A stretch of 64,000 nt of DNA from Erythrobacter sp. BLCC-B19 (lineage in GTDB: Bacteria > Pseudomonadota > Alphaproteobacteria > Sphingomonadales > Sphingomonadaceae), in NCBI RefSeq assembly GCF_028621955.1, contig NZ_CP117516.1:1-64000 (forward strand), written 5' to 3'. Under the pieces are notes generated by a model, which saw only the letters and a list, made by a program, of their open reading frames with translations, was not told the DNA's origin and ran no database searches. How positions within the stretch are numbered: the stretch's first letter is position 1; each line of letters starts with the position of its first letter. A program made the position numbers and the translations under genes. Of the stretch, positions 50,180 to 60,277 are shown one piece after another.

Positions 50180-52234
50180 ATGATGGCGTATCGCGAAACA
50201 CTGCTCGCCGCGGCCATGCTCGGCGCGATGATGGCGCAGCCGGCCTATGCGCAGCAAAACCCGCCGGTCGTCACCGCGACCTCGCCGGACACCTCGCTGA
50301 CCCTCACCGTTACCACCGATGGCGATGCGCGGCCCGTGTGGTCGCTTTCGCGTAAAGGGCAGCTGTTGATTGCGCCCTCCAAGCTCGGCTTCCTGCTGAC
50401 CGACGGCCTGCCGATGGTGCGCGGCTTTACCCTCACCGGCTCAACAACCGCGCAATCGAACACCCGATGGGAACAGCCCTGGGGCGAGCGTCGCTTCGTG
50501 GTCGACCAGCACAATGAAGTGCTCGTCAGCTTCCGTCAGGCCGAGGGGGATGGCAGCCGGTTGATGAATGTCCGCTTCCGCCTGTTCAATGACGGGATCG
50601 GCTTTCGCTACGAACTGCCCGAACAGTCCGGCCTTCTCACCATGAAGATCGCCGAGGAGCTGACCGAATTCTCCATCGCCCCCAAGGGCACCGCCTGGTG
50701 GATCACCGGGGGCGACTGGAACCGGTACGAGCAGGTCTATCAGCAGACCCCGATCGACGCGGTCGCCACCGCGCACACGCCGATCACCATGCGGCTGGAG
50801 GATGGCACCCACCTGTCGCTGCATGAAGCCGCGCTGGTCGACTATTCGGCCTATTGGCTCAAGCGGATCGAGGGGCAGACCTTCCGCACCATGCTCTCCC
50901 CCTCGTCGCGCGGGCCCAAGGTGACGCGCGCAACGCCCTTCGTCACCCCGTGGCGCACGATGCGGATCACCGACAGCGCCGCCGGGCTGGTCGAGAGCGA
51001 TCTCGAACTCAACCTCAACGAGCCCTCCAAACTCACCGATGTCAGCTGGTTCAAGCCCCAGAAATATATCGGCATCTGGTGGGGCATGATCGCCAACACA
51101 TGGACCTGGGCCGAGGGCGAGCGCCACGGGGCAACGACGCAGCGCACCAAGGAACATATCGACTTTGCGGCCAAGCACGGCTTTTCGGGCGTGCTGGTGG
51201 AAGGCTGGAACAAGGGCTGGAACGGCAACTGGTTCGGCCACGGCGATGAATTCAGCTTCACCGAGGCGACCCCCGATTTCGACCTTGAAGCGCTTGCCGC
51301 CTATGCCAAGACAAAGGGCGTGGCACTGATCGGACACCATGAAACCGGCGGCAATATTGCGGTCTACGAGGCGCAGCTGGACGATGCGATGAAGCTCTAT
51401 GACCGGCTCGGGATCCGGGTGGTCAAGACCGGCTATGTGGCGGACGCAGGCGGGATCATCGCGCCCGGCGATGGGCCCGGCGAGGTGCGGATGGAGTGGC
51501 ACGATGGCCAGCGGCAGGTGCAGCACCACCAGCGCGTGGTCGAAACGGCGGCGAAGTACCGGATCGCGGTCAACCCGCACGAGCCGGTCAAGGACACCGG
51601 CCTCAGGCGCACCTGGCCCAACTGGGTCGCCCGCGAAGGCGCGCGCGGGATGGAATACAACGCCTGGGGCCAGTTCGCCAACGGCCCCGACCATGAACCG
51701 ACGCTGGTCTATACCCGGATGCTGTCCGGCCCGATGGACTTCACCCCTGGCGTCCTCACCCTGCGGAGCCCGAGCGGCAGCGACCTCGCCTCGACCCGCG
51801 CCAAGCAGCTGGGGCTGTATCTCGCGATCTATTCTCCGATCCAGATGGCCGCCGACCTGATCGAGAACCTCGAGAAGTTCCCCAAGGAGCTCGATTTCAT
51901 CAGCAAGGTTCCGGCCGACTGGGAGGCGAGCAAGCTGATCGCCGGCGCGGTGGGCGACTATGCGATTTTCGCGCGCAAGGATCGCAATTCGGCTGACTGG
52001 TACGTCGGCGGTGTGAATGATGCGACGGGGCGCGAGGTGACGCTCGGCTTCGGCTTCCTCGAACCCGGCCGCACCTATCGCGCTACGATCTTCCGCGACA
52101 CGCGCACCGCCGACTATCGCACCGAAGCGCGCCACGAAATCGCCTACGAGACCCGCGACATCACCGCCGCCGACAGCATGACCTTGTGGCTCGCCCCCGG
52201 CGGCGGCGCAGCGATCCGGCTCACCCCGCTGTAA
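50180..52234 (+). CDS. GH97 alpha-glucosidase, inverting type
   Basis: 684 residues with signal peptide (MAYRETLLAAAMLGAMMAQPAYAQ). GH97 layout: N-terminal beta domain, (beta/alpha)8 catalytic domain, C-terminal beta domain. The three catalytic glutamates of SusB align as Glu388 (HHETGG), Glu468 (NPHEPVK) and Glu492 (RGMEYNAW), with SusB's 24-residue spacing between the last two, so it should act as an inverting alpha-glucosidase in the periplasm. ATGs at 50180 and 50183 both follow GGGAGAG. Confidence 0.93.
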   Translation: MMAYRETLLAAAMLGAMMAQPAYAQQNPPVVTATSPDTSLTLTVTTDGDARPVWSLSRKGQLLIAPSKLGFLLTDGLPMVRGFTLTGSTTAQSNTRWEQPWGERRFVVDQHNEVLVSFRQAEGDGSRLMNVRFRLFNDGIGFRYELPEQSGLLTMKIAEELTEFSIAPKGTAWWITGGDWNRYEQVYQQTPIDAVATAHTPITMRLEDGTHLSLHEAALVDYSAYWLKRIEGQTFRTMLSPSSRGPKVTRATPFVTPWRTMRITDSAAGLVESDLELNLNEPSKLTDVSWFKPQKYIGIWWGMIANTWTWAEGERHGATTQRTKEHIDFAAKHGFSGVLVEGWNKGWNGNWFGHGDEFSFTEATPDFDLEALAAYAKTKGVALIGHHETGGNIAVYEAQLDDAMKLYDRLGIRVVKTGYVADAGGIIAPGDGPGEVRMEWHDGQRQVQHHQRVVETAAKYRIAVNPHEPVKDTGLRRTWPNWVAREGARGMEYNAWGQFANGPDHEPTLVYTRMLSGPMDFTPGVLTLRSPSGSDLASTRAKQLGLYLAIYSPIQMAADLIENLEKFPKELDFISKVPADWEASKLIAGAVGDYAIFARKDRNSADWYVGGVNDATGREVTLGFGFLEPGRTYRATIFRDTRTADYRTEARHEIAYETRDITAADSMTLWLAPGGGAAIRLTPL

Positions 52235-52295
52235 CCCCCGCAACCGCCCCCCGCGCGCCCATGCAGAGGCGCAAGAGAGGCTCCTGCAACAGTTG

Positions 52296-52310
52296 TTGCA
52301 ATCGATTGCA
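52296..52310. promoter_or_regulatory. LacI-type operator TTGCAATCGATTGCA (copy 2)
   Basis: Contains the 14-bp palindrome TGCAATCGATTGCA (52297-52310), in the gap between GH97 and the MFS gene, 36 bases upstream of the MFS start. It makes MFS-GH36-galT-galK-GH68 a separate LacI-controlled unit. Confidence 0.88.
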
Positions 52311-52346
52311 GAATAACCTAGGCAAAAGCCGGGACGGAGAGGGAAA

Positions 52347-53723
52347 ATGCAGCACGACAGCAAGCCGAATATGACTTTGAGTCAGATTCTGAGCATGAAT
52401 CTGGGGTTTTTCGGGCTGCAGTTCAGTTTCGGATTGCAGCAGGGCAACATGGGGCCGATCTATTCGTTCCTCGGGGCGAACGAGGCCGAATTGCCGCTGC
52501 TGCAACTGGCCGGGCCGATCACCGGACTGATCATCCAGCCAATCGTCGGCGCGCTGAGTGATCGCACGCTGTCCCGCTTTGGGCGGCGCACGCCCTATTT
52601 CCTTGTGGGAGCGATCATGTGCGCGGTGGGGTTGTTCTTCATGCCGCTGTCGGCCTCGATCATGTCGGCGGTGGCCTGGCTGTGGATCCTCGATGCGGGG
52701 AACAACACCACGATGGAGCCCTACCGCGCCTATGTTGCCGACCGGCTCAACCCGCAGCAGTGCCAGACCGGGTTCCTCACCCAGAGCGCCTTTACCGGCC
52801 TTGCCCAGATGTTTGCCTTCTTAACCCCTACCGCGCTGGTGATGTTGGGAATGGACCGCGACTGGGTCGACGAACACAATATTCCCTACACCGTGCGCAC
52901 CGTGTTCTGGATGGGCGCGGTGCTGTCGCTGGCGACGATCCTGTGGTCTGTCACAAGGGTGCCCGAACTCCCCCTGACCGCGCGCCAGCGCGACTGGATT
53001 GCGCGCCAGCCCAAGGGCATCGGCGCCACTTTCGCCGAGATCGGCGGCGCCTTGCGCGAAATGCCCGCACCGATGCGCAAGCTCGGCATCATGATGCTGT
53101 TCCAGTGGTTCGCGATGTCGGGATACTGGGGCTATGTCATCTATGCCATCGGCCGCAGCGTCTACGGCACGGCCGACCCCGCGAGCGCCGCCTTCCGGCA
53201 GGCGGTGCTGACCAATGGCGAAATGGCCGCCTTTTACAACGGGGTGGCCTTCATCGCTGCCTTTGCGATGGTGCCGGTGGCGCGGCGGATCGGCGCGGGG
53301 CCGCTCCATGCGCTGGCGCTGGCGGCAGGCGGGATCAGCATGATCGTGCTGCCCGGCATCACCGACAAGGCGATGCTGTTTGCCGCCGTGATCGGGATCG
53401 GGATTGCATGGGGCAGCATCATGGGCAATCCCTATGTCATTCTCTCCAACGCCATCCCGCCTGAACGGGTCGGGGTCTATATGGGCATCTTCAACATGAT
53501 GATCGTCGTCCCGATGCTGCTGTTCGCCTTCGTGATGAGCGCGGTCGACCTCGGCTTCGTGCAAATCGGTCTCGGCTTTTACGACGGCGTGCTGGGCGGC
53601 GATCCGCGCAATGTGCTGCGGGTGTCGGGCGGCTGTATGTTCGTCGCCGCGCTGGCCGTGCTGTGGGTGCGCGAGGGCTGGCGCTCGGGCGATGCCCTGA
53701 ACACCGAACCGGCGGGGGCGTGA
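52347..53723 (+). CDS. MFS sugar transporter (GPH/SLC45-like)
   Basis: 458 residues with 12 membrane helices. Begins [31 protein letters not shown] and has the loop motif [22 protein letters not shown], typical of proton-linked oligosaccharide transporters. Probably imports an alpha-galactoside or sucrose. ATG 52347 follows GGAGAGGG. Stop overlaps the GH36 start by one base. Confidence 0.9.
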   Translation: MQHDSKPNMTLSQILSMNLGFFGLQFSFGLQQGNMGPIYSFLGANEAELPLLQLAGPITGLIIQPIVGALSDRTLSRFGRRTPYFLVGAIMCAVGLFFMPLSASIMSAVAWLWILDAGNNTTMEPYRAYVADRLNPQQCQTGFLTQSAFTGLAQMFAFLTPTALVMLGMDRDWVDEHNIPYTVRTVFWMGAVLSLATILWSVTRVPELPLTARQRDWIARQPKGIGATFAEIGGALREMPAPMRKLGIMMLFQWFAMSGYWGYVIYAIGRSVYGTADPASAAFRQAVLTNGEMAAFYNGVAFIAAFAMVPVARRIGAGPLHALALAAGGISMIVLPGITDKAMLFAAVIGIGIAWGSIMGNPYVILSNAIPPERVGVYMGIFNMMIVVPMLLFAFVMSAVDLGFVQIGLGFYDGVLGGDPRNVLRVSGGCMFVAALAVLWVREGWRSGDALNTEPAGA

Positions 53724-55828
53724 TGACCGCGAAACTTGTCTGCCTGCACAGTGACGAGGCGAGCCTCGTGCTCGAACACGATCCGCGCCGCGGATTGCTG
53801 TGGCGGCATTGCGGCGCGCGGGTCGACCCCGGCGCGCTGCCGCCGCTCGCCGATTGCCGCGGTCCGGCGAGCTTTGCGCTGAATGATGACATCACCGCCC
53901 CGCTGGTGCCGCCCGCTGGCCTCGGCTGGTTCGGCCCGGCAGTGGTCAGGGCGCGCGCGCCATCGGGCGAGGCGGTGCTGCTGGTGGCGGACAGTTTTGA
54001 CGTGGAAGGCGACGCAAACGCCATCACCGCCAACGCGCAGGACAGCACCTCGGGCCTTGCATACCGGCTGACCATCGAACGTTTGGCAGGCGGTGCCTTC
54101 CGCTTTGCCGCGCAAGTCGTCAATCACGGCAGCGCGCCTGTGCTGATCGACGCGGCGGCGAGCCTGCAACTTCCCCTCCCCGCCACCTCGGAGACGCTGA
54201 TCTCGTGGCAGGGTCGCCACAATGCCGAGCTTGCCGAATGCCGCGAGCCCATGCCGCGCCACAGCTGGCAGCGTGTCGCGCGGCGCGGAATTTCGGGCCA
54301 TGGCGGGCCGCCGGGTGCCTATGTGCTCGATAGTGACGCAGGCTGGCACAATGGGCTGGTCTACGCGGTGCAACTGGCGTGGTCGGGCGACAGCGCCCTG
54401 ACCGTCGAGCACGACGACGAAGGTTTCTGGACGCTCGCTGCCGAAGCCAGCCTTGCGCCGGGGGAAGTCACCCTCGCCCCCGGTCAGGCCTATGACGCCC
54501 CGCCCGCGATCCTCGCCATTTCCACGCACGGCCGCAACGGCGCGATGCAGCAGCACCACGCCGCGGTGCGCGCGATGCTGCAATGGCCGGGCGGTGCGAT
54601 GCGCCCGCGCCCCGTGCACCTCAACAGCTGGGAAGCGTGCTATTTCGATCACGACGTCGCCCGGATCGAACGGCTCGCGCGTGCGGGTGCGAGCGTCGGG
54701 ATCGAGCGTTTCGTGCTCGACGATGGCTGGTTCAAGGGCCGCCGGGACGACACCACTGCGCTGGGCGACTGGGAGCCCGATCCGGTCACCTACCCCGATG
54801 GCCTCGCCCCGCTTGCCCGCGCGGTCGAGGGCATGGGGATGGAGTTCGGCCTGTGGGTCGAGCCCGAAATGATCAGCCCCGACAGCGATCTTTACCGCGC
54901 GCATCCCGATTGGGCGCTGGCCCTGCCCGGCCGCGACCGGCCCGAGGCGCGCAACCAGTTGGTGATCGATATGCGCCGCGCTGACGTGCGCGATCATTTG
55001 TTCGCGCGGCTCGATGCGGTGCTGGCCGATGCACCGATTGCCTATCTCAAGTGGGATCAGAACCGCGACCACGCGCCCTCGGGCGGGATGGCTCAGACGC
55101 GCGGCACCTATGATCTGCTCGCGCGCCTTCGCGCCGCGCATCCCGCGGTCGAGATCGAGGGTTGCGCAGGGGGCGGCGGGCGTTCCGATGCGGGGCTTGC
55201 GCCCTATGTCCACCGGTTCTGGGCGAGCGACAATATCGATGCGGTCGCGCGCGTGGGGATGCAGCGCGGGTTCCTCGCCTTCCTCCCGCCCGAGATCATG
55301 GGATCGCATATCGGCGCCAGCCCCGCCCATGCCACCGGGCGCGGGCAAGGCATGGCCTTCCGCGCGGCGGTGGCCTGCATGGGCCATCTGGGCGTGGAGC
55401 TTGATCCCGACACCCTTTCCGATGCCGAGCGAGAGGAACTGGCGGATTGGATCGCCTTCTACAAGCGCTGGCGGCACGTCCTGCATGGCAGCCGCATCGA
55501 TCTGGGCGAAGGGGCGGATGGCTTGCGCTGGCAGGCGCATAGCGCCGAGGGCGAAACCCTGCTGTTCGCGATCCGCACCGCGCCGCCGCAGGATCGCCGC
55601 CCGCAGCCGCTGCGCCTTCCCTTTGCCGCCGCCTGCGCGCAGTGGGATGTCAGCCTGCTCGCCATCGCCCAGCAGCGCGGTCACGGCATCCCGCGCGCCG
55701 AACTGTTCATGCAGATGAAGCAGGAACCCGTCGGCTTTGCCGGTAGCTGGCTGGCCCATGCCGGTCTGCCAATGCCGGTGCAGAAGGCCGAAAGCGTCGC
55801 CATTTTCCGGCTGGAGGCGCAGGCATGA
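53723..55828 (+). CDS. GH36 alpha-galactosidase
   Basis: 701 residues. N-terminal beta-supersandwich, then the catalytic barrel with nucleophile Asp445 (YLKWDQNRD) and acid/base Asp503 (WASDNID); VLDDGWF and WVEPEMI are further family motifs. Removes terminal galactose from raffinose, melibiose or stachyose. No signal peptide, so it acts in the cytoplasm on imported sugar. ATG 53723 overlaps the MFS stop (TGATG) and the stop overlaps galT. Confidence 0.95.
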   Translation: MTAKLVCLHSDEASLVLEHDPRRGLLWRHCGARVDPGALPPLADCRGPASFALNDDITAPLVPPAGLGWFGPAVVRARAPSGEAVLLVADSFDVEGDANAITANAQDSTSGLAYRLTIERLAGGAFRFAAQVVNHGSAPVLIDAAASLQLPLPATSETLISWQGRHNAELAECREPMPRHSWQRVARRGISGHGGPPGAYVLDSDAGWHNGLVYAVQLAWSGDSALTVEHDDEGFWTLAAEASLAPGEVTLAPGQAYDAPPAILAISTHGRNGAMQQHHAAVRAMLQWPGGAMRPRPVHLNSWEACYFDHDVARIERLARAGASVGIERFVLDDGWFKGRRDDTTALGDWEPDPVTYPDGLAPLARAVEGMGMEFGLWVEPEMISPDSDLYRAHPDWALALPGRDRPEARNQLVIDMRRADVRDHLFARLDAVLADAPIAYLKWDQNRDHAPSGGMAQTRGTYDLLARLRAAHPAVEIEGCAGGGGRSDAGLAPYVHRFWASDNIDAVARVGMQRGFLAFLPPEIMGSHIGASPAHATGRGQGMAFRAAVACMGHLGVELDPDTLSDAEREELADWIAFYKRWRHVLHGSRIDLGEGADGLRWQAHSAEGETLLFAIRTAPPQDRRPQPLRLPFAAACAQWDVSLLAIAQQRGHGIPRAELFMQMKQEPVGFAGSWLAHAGLPMPVQKAESVAIFRLEAQA

Positions 55829-56841
55829 GCCTCAGCGATTTCCCCCACCGCAGGCGCAATCTGTTGACCGGCGAGTGGATCCTCGTCTCCCCCCACCGCG
55901 CCAAGCGGCCCTGGCAGGGCGAACAGGCCGAGCCTGCCCCCGCCGATGCGCCGCGCCATGATCCGGCGTGCTACCTGTGCCCCGGCAATGCCCGCACCAG
56001 CGGCACGCCCAACCCTGATTACGCTGCGACCTTTGTCTTCCCGAACGATTTTCCCGCACTGCTGCACGAGAGCATCGGCGAAGGGGACTCCGCGCACGAC
56101 CTGTTCGAAACCGCCCCGGCGCGCGGTGAGGCGAAGGTGATCTGCTATTCGCCCGACCATTCGCAGACCCTTGCGCGGATGGATGATGCCGGGCGGCGCG
56201 CGGTGGTCGATTGCTGGGCCGACCTTTCGGCCAGCCTCGGGCGGGACTGGGCGCACGTCCAGCTGTTCGAGAACAAGGGCGCGATGATGGGTGCCTCCTC
56301 CCCCCATCCCCACGGGCAGGTCTGGGCGAGCGACTTCGTGCCGCAGATCGTCAGCCAAGAGGACACCCGCCAGCGCGAGCATCTGGCGCGCACCGGCACG
56401 CCCCTGCTGGCGGCGGTGGCGGAAGCCGAGCTGGCGGCGGGCGAGCGCGTGGTCGAGGCGAGCGAGCACTGGCTCGCGGTGGTGCCGCACTGGGCGGCGT
56501 GGCCGTTCGAGACGCTGGTGATCGCGCGCGGAGACCTTGCCCGGATGGAAGACCTCGGCGATGCCGCCCGCGCCGATCTGGCGGCGGTTCTCGGGCGCTT
56601 GCTGCGGCGTTATGACGGGCTGTTCGGGGTCGACTTTCCCTATTCGATGGGCTGGCACGGCGCGCCGCATGGGCTTGGCGCGGACCACGCGCATTGGCGG
56701 CTCCACGCGCATTTCCACCCACCCCTGTTACGGAGCGCAACAGTAAGGAAGCACATGGTCGGGTTCGAACTGCTGGCCGAGACCCAGCGCGATCTCACCC
56801 CCGAGCAGGCCGCCGAGCGGCTGCGGGCGGTGACGCCGTGA
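55825..56841 (+). CDS. galT: Galactose-1-phosphate uridylyltransferase
   Basis: 338 residues. Active-site His-X-His in SSPHPHGQVWAS, metal site CYLCPGN, and the second metal site HWLAVVPHWAAWPFE. Converts galactose-1-phosphate and UDP-glucose to glucose-1-phosphate and UDP-galactose in the Leloir pathway. Overlaps GH36 by ATGA and galK by GTGA. Confidence 0.96.
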   Translation: MSLSDFPHRRRNLLTGEWILVSPHRAKRPWQGEQAEPAPADAPRHDPACYLCPGNARTSGTPNPDYAATFVFPNDFPALLHESIGEGDSAHDLFETAPARGEAKVICYSPDHSQTLARMDDAGRRAVVDCWADLSASLGRDWAHVQLFENKGAMMGASSPHPHGQVWASDFVPQIVSQEDTRQREHLARTGTPLLAAVAEAELAAGERVVEASEHWLAVVPHWAAWPFETLVIARGDLARMEDLGDAARADLAAVLGRLLRRYDGLFGVDFPYSMGWHGAPHGLGADHAHWRLHAHFHPPLLRSATVRKHMVGFELLAETQRDLTPEQAAERLRAVTP

Positions 56842-57953
56842 GCCCCGCCCCCAGCCCCGCCAACAGCCGCGCCCGCGAGGCCTTCGCCGCCGCTTTCGGC
56901 CACGCGCCTGATGGCGTCGCCTTTGCGCCGGGCCGGGTCAACCTGATCGGCGATCATGTCGATTACAATGACGGGCTGGTGCTGCCGATGCCGCTGGCGC
57001 TGGGCACGGCGGTGGCGTGGCGGCGCTCTGACGGCCCGGATTTTACAGCGAGGGCTGCCGACTATCACGGCGAGGCCTATCGCTTCGATCCTTCAGCTCC
57101 CCCGCCTGCCGGGGATGGCTGGCATTCGCTGGTGCATGGCATGGCGGCGCTGATGCGGGAGGTTGCGGCGCTCGATGGCGGGCTCGATCTGCTGATCGCC
57201 GGCAATCTGCCGCGCGGGGCCGGGCTCTCCTCCTCGGCCTCGCTGTGCATCGCGGTGGGCCGCGCGATCCTTGCCGCAAGCCAGACCGCGCCGCTCGCAG
57301 CCCAGCCGCTCGCGCAGGTGGCGCAGGCGGTCGAGCACCGCTTTGCCGGGGTTGCTTGCGGGATCATGGATCAGATGGCGATTGCCGCCGGAACGCCGGG
57401 CGCGGCGATGCTGCTCGATTGCCGCAGCCTTGCTTGGCAGGAGGTCACGCTCCCGCCTGAATGGAGCGTGCTGGTGCTGCAATCCGGGGTCGAGCGCGAG
57501 TTGGTCGACGGCGCCTACAACACCCGCCGGCAGGAGTGCGAGAGCGCGGCGCGCAAGCTGGGCGTGGCCTCTTTGCGCGATGTCAATCCGGCCGGTTTCG
57601 ACCCCGCGCCGCTCGGCCCGGCCGAGGCCCGGCGTGCGCGCCATGTGGTGTTCGAGATCGACCGCACCCGCCGCGCCGCCGCCGCCATTGCCGCGGGCGA
57701 CATCGCGCTGCTCGGCACCCTGCTGCGCGAGGCCCATGCCTCGATGCGCGACCTGTTCGAAGCCAGCCACCCGGAGGTCGATCGGCAGGTGGCGATGATC
57801 AATGACTGGATCGGTGCCGAGGGCGGCGCGCGCATGACCGGCGGCGGGTTTGGCGGGGCCATCGTGGCGATCCTCCCCGCCCCGCGCGCCGACAGCCTTG
57901 CCCGGGAACTGACGGCGCAGGGATACGCCGAGGCTATGAGGGTTTTCAATTGA
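56838..57953 (+). CDS. galK: Galactokinase
   Basis: 371 residues. GHMP-kinase motifs: APGRVNLIGDHVDYNDGLVLP (galactokinase signature), LPRGAGLSSSASL (ATP binding) and TGGGFGGAIVAI. Phosphorylates galactose released by GH36. GTG at 56838 overlaps the galT stop as GTGA, and it fits the family N-terminus. No galE or mutarotase gene is in this window. Confidence 0.96.
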   Translation: MSPAPSPANSRAREAFAAAFGHAPDGVAFAPGRVNLIGDHVDYNDGLVLPMPLALGTAVAWRRSDGPDFTARAADYHGEAYRFDPSAPPPAGDGWHSLVHGMAALMREVAALDGGLDLLIAGNLPRGAGLSSSASLCIAVGRAILAASQTAPLAAQPLAQVAQAVEHRFAGVACGIMDQMAIAAGTPGAAMLLDCRSLAWQEVTLPPEWSVLVLQSGVERELVDGAYNTRRQECESAARKLGVASLRDVNPAGFDPAPLGPAEARRARHVVFEIDRTRRAAAAIAAGDIALLGTLLREAHASMRDLFEASHPEVDRQVAMINDWIGAEGGARMTGGGFGGAIVAILPAPRADSLARELTAQGYAEAMRVFN

Positions 57954-57961
57954 GTGACACC

Positions 57962-59098
57962 ATGACGATCCCCGACCTGTCCGACATTATCACGCGGGCC
58001 TCGCACTGGCGCGGCGGGGCGCCCTGGCGGGGGAGCGAGCTGCCGCTGATCCGGGCCGAGCACGTCCAACCGATCCTGCCCGATCTCGATCTGTGGGACT
58101 GCTGGCCCTTGCAGCACGAGAACGGCGCGACCGCGGTGATTGCGGGCGCGCAGTTCTGGTTCTTCCTCTCATCGCCCAAGTTTCCCGATCCCGCGCAGCG
58201 CCATGTCCATGCGCAGATCCGGCTGCTGCGGCTGGAGGCGGACGGCGCCGCGTGGACCGACCTCGGCCCGGCCCTGCTGCCCGCGCTTTCGCCCGGCCAT
58301 GCCGAATGGGCAGGCTCCTGCGTGCTGCATGACGATGGCCGCGCGGTCAGCCTGTTCTTCACCACCAGCGGCCGCAAGGGCGAGGGGCCAAGCTTCGAGC
58401 AGCGGATCTTCGCGATCACCGGCGAATTGCAGCCGGGTCTGGCCGGGCCGGGCCGGTGGCATGACCCCAGAGAGCTGTTCGCCGCCGACGGCGCGCTGTT
58501 CCAGCCTGCCAATCAAGTCGAAGGCGCCCCCGGCACGATCAAGGCCTTCCGCGACCCGGCATGGTTCCGCGATCCGGCGGACGGCACCTGCTACCTCCTG
58601 TTCACCGGCAGCGCCGCCTGGAGCGATGATCCGCACAACGGTCTGGTCGGCTATGCCGTGTGGACCGGCACGCGCTGGCAGCTGGGCGCGCCGCTTGTCC
58701 ATGCGGTGGGCACCAACAACGAGATGGAGCGGCCACACATCCTCTGCCGCGACGGGCGTTACTACCTGTTCTGGTCGACCCAGCGGCACACCTTCTCGCC
58801 CAAGGTCGAGGCCGGGCCGAACGGGCTCTATTGCGCGGTCGCCGACCGGCTGACAGGCCCGTGGCGCATGGCCAATGGCAGCGGCCTGGTCGCCTACAAC
58901 CCGCTCAGCGAACCAACCCAGTCCTACAGCTGGTGGGTCACCGGCGAAGGCGAGGCGTGGAGCTTTGTCGACTATTGGGGGATGGCGGGCCGCAGCCTTG
59001 CCGATCATCCCGCTCTGCTGCGCAGCCAATTCGGCGGAACCCCCGCGCCGCGCTTTCGCCTGACCTTCGATGGCGACACGGTCTCGCTCGCGCCCTGA
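57962..59098 (+). CDS. GH68 levansucrase/invertase-family enzyme
   Basis: 378 residues. The five-bladed propeller enzyme shows nucleophile Asp46 (LWDCWPLQ), transition-state stabiliser Asp198 (AFRDP) and acid/base Glu256 (NNEMERPHI), so it can split sucrose or build fructans. It lacks a classical signal peptide, as do Zymomonas LevU and SacC. A TTG at 57950, overlapping the galK stop as TTGA, is an alternative start. It is the last gene of the five-gene operon. Confidence 0.92.
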   Translation: MTIPDLSDIITRASHWRGGAPWRGSELPLIRAEHVQPILPDLDLWDCWPLQHENGATAVIAGAQFWFFLSSPKFPDPAQRHVHAQIRLLRLEADGAAWTDLGPALLPALSPGHAEWAGSCVLHDDGRAVSLFFTTSGRKGEGPSFEQRIFAITGELQPGLAGPGRWHDPRELFAADGALFQPANQVEGAPGTIKAFRDPAWFRDPADGTCYLLFTGSAAWSDDPHNGLVGYAVWTGTRWQLGAPLVHAVGTNNEMERPHILCRDGRYYLFWSTQRHTFSPKVEAGPNGLYCAVADRLTGPWRMANGSGLVAYNPLSEPTQSYSWWVTGEGEAWSFVDYWGMAGRSLADHPALLRSQFGGTPAPRFRLTFDGDTVSLAP

Positions 59099-59101
59099 AC
59101 G

Positions 59102-59129
59102 GCGCCAGCGGGCGATCAGGCGCTGGCGC
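59102..59129. terminator. Hairpin between GH68 and lacI-type genes
   Basis: GCGCCAGCG (59102-59110) pairs perfectly with CGCTGGCGC (59121-59129) around 10 bases, between the convergent gene ends; the right arm overlaps the regulator's last codons. Confidence 0.6.
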
Positions 59130-60153
59130 GGATCACCAGCTCAGGGGGCATGACCAGCGAATGGGCCGGCTCACCCCCAAGCCGCGCCATCAGCCGGGCC
59201 ACCATCTCGCGCGCTCCCCAGGCAATGTCCTGCCGGATCGTCGTCAGTTGCGGCACGGTAAGACGCGCGAGCGGAAGATCATCGAAGCCGATCACCGCGA
59301 CATCATCGGGCACCTTGATACCGGTGCTGTCGAGCTGGCGGATGGTCGCCATCGCAATCGCGTCCGATGCCGCCACAATCCCATCGACCCGGTGCCCGAC
59401 CCCCGCGAGCGCGGCGGCGATTTCGTCGGTCATCTCGTCGACTGAGAGGTGGATGGGCAGATGCGTCAACCGCGCCTCGTGACCAAAACCCGCCACCGCC
59501 GCGCTCGCCCCGGCAAAGCGTTCGGCAATCTCGATCCCGGTCGTATCCCCCAGAAAGGCCAGCGCGCGGTGCCCGCGATCCAGCAGATATTGCGCAGCAA
59601 GCCGCCCGCCTTCGTGGTTGTCCGATCCAACCGCACAGTGGCTCTGACCGGGACGATGCGTGCCCCACACCACCAGCGGCGCATAGGCCTGCGCAATCCG
59701 CTCGATCTCGCCGAACTGATCGGACTGGCCGATCATCAGCACCCCGTCGACCATCCCCGAATTGACCACCCGGTCGAGCCACGCAGGGTCTTCCTGCGGG
59801 ATCGCGCGGCTGAGCATGAGGTGATAACCGCTCTCCGTCAGCTGATCCGCCAGCGCGCCCAGCAAGGTCAGGAAGAACGGGTCGGAGATATGCTGGCGGC
59901 GGTCATGGCCCAGCGGGATCAGCAGCGCGATCACCCCGGTCTTCTGGCGTCGCAGCTTGCTCGCCATCTGGTTGATCTGGAACCCGTGGGCACGGGCCAG
60001 CGCCTGTATCCGCTCGCGCGTCTGAGGATTGACCAGCGACTTGTTCGCCAGCGCGCGCGATACCGTGCCGGGCGATACGCCCGCCATGCGCGCCAGTTCA
60101 GCGATGTTGCGCACCCGTTTGGGCGCCGTGTCGTTCTCGCGAGTATCGTCCAT
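59116..60153 (-). CDS. LacI-family sugar regulator
   Basis: 345 residues. N-terminal helix-turn-helix (RNIAELARMAGVSPGTVSRALANKSLVNPQTRERIQALARAHGF) plus a periplasmic-binding-protein-like ligand domain. Probably a repressor released by a galactoside, sucrose or a breakdown product. Its site TGCAATCGATTGCA lies 58 bases upstream of its own start, so it should also control itself. ATG 60153 fits the family; the longer frame to 60207 adds an unlikely tail. Confidence 0.93.
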   Translation of the reverse strand: MDDTRENDTAPKRVRNIAELARMAGVSPGTVSRALANKSLVNPQTRERIQALARAHGFQINQMASKLRRQKTGVIALLIPLGHDRRQHISDPFFLTLLGALADQLTESGYHLMLSRAIPQEDPAWLDRVVNSGMVDGVLMIGQSDQFGEIERIAQAYAPLVVWGTHRPGQSHCAVGSDNHEGGRLAAQYLLDRGHRALAFLGDTTGIEIAERFAGASAAVAGFGHEARLTHLPIHLSVDEMTDEIAAALAGVGHRVDGIVAASDAIAMATIRQLDSTGIKVPDDVAVIGFDDLPLARLTVPQLTTIRQDIAWGAREMVARLMARLGGEPAHSLVMPPELVIRASA

Positions 60154-60210
60154 GCCTGTCCCGTCCGTCCCCGGACTAACCCATCGGCGGGGAAAGATCA
60201 CGCGCAATCT

Positions 60211-60224
60211 TGCAATCGATTGCA
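60211..60224. promoter_or_regulatory. LacI-type operator TGCAATCGATTGCA (copy 3)
   Basis: Between the divergent lacI-type and GH32 genes, 57 bases from one start and 53 from the other. Identical to the cores of copies 1 and 2. Confidence 0.9.
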
Positions 60225-60277
60225 GATAAGCTATCGCGGTGCTCTGGCCATCCGGCCCGACCAGCGAGGAGGACGCG

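Noticed and set aside
53579..55759. A 726-codon minus-strand open frame
   Set aside because: Antisense to the GH36 gene, which has full catalytic motifs and overlapping junctions with its neighbours.
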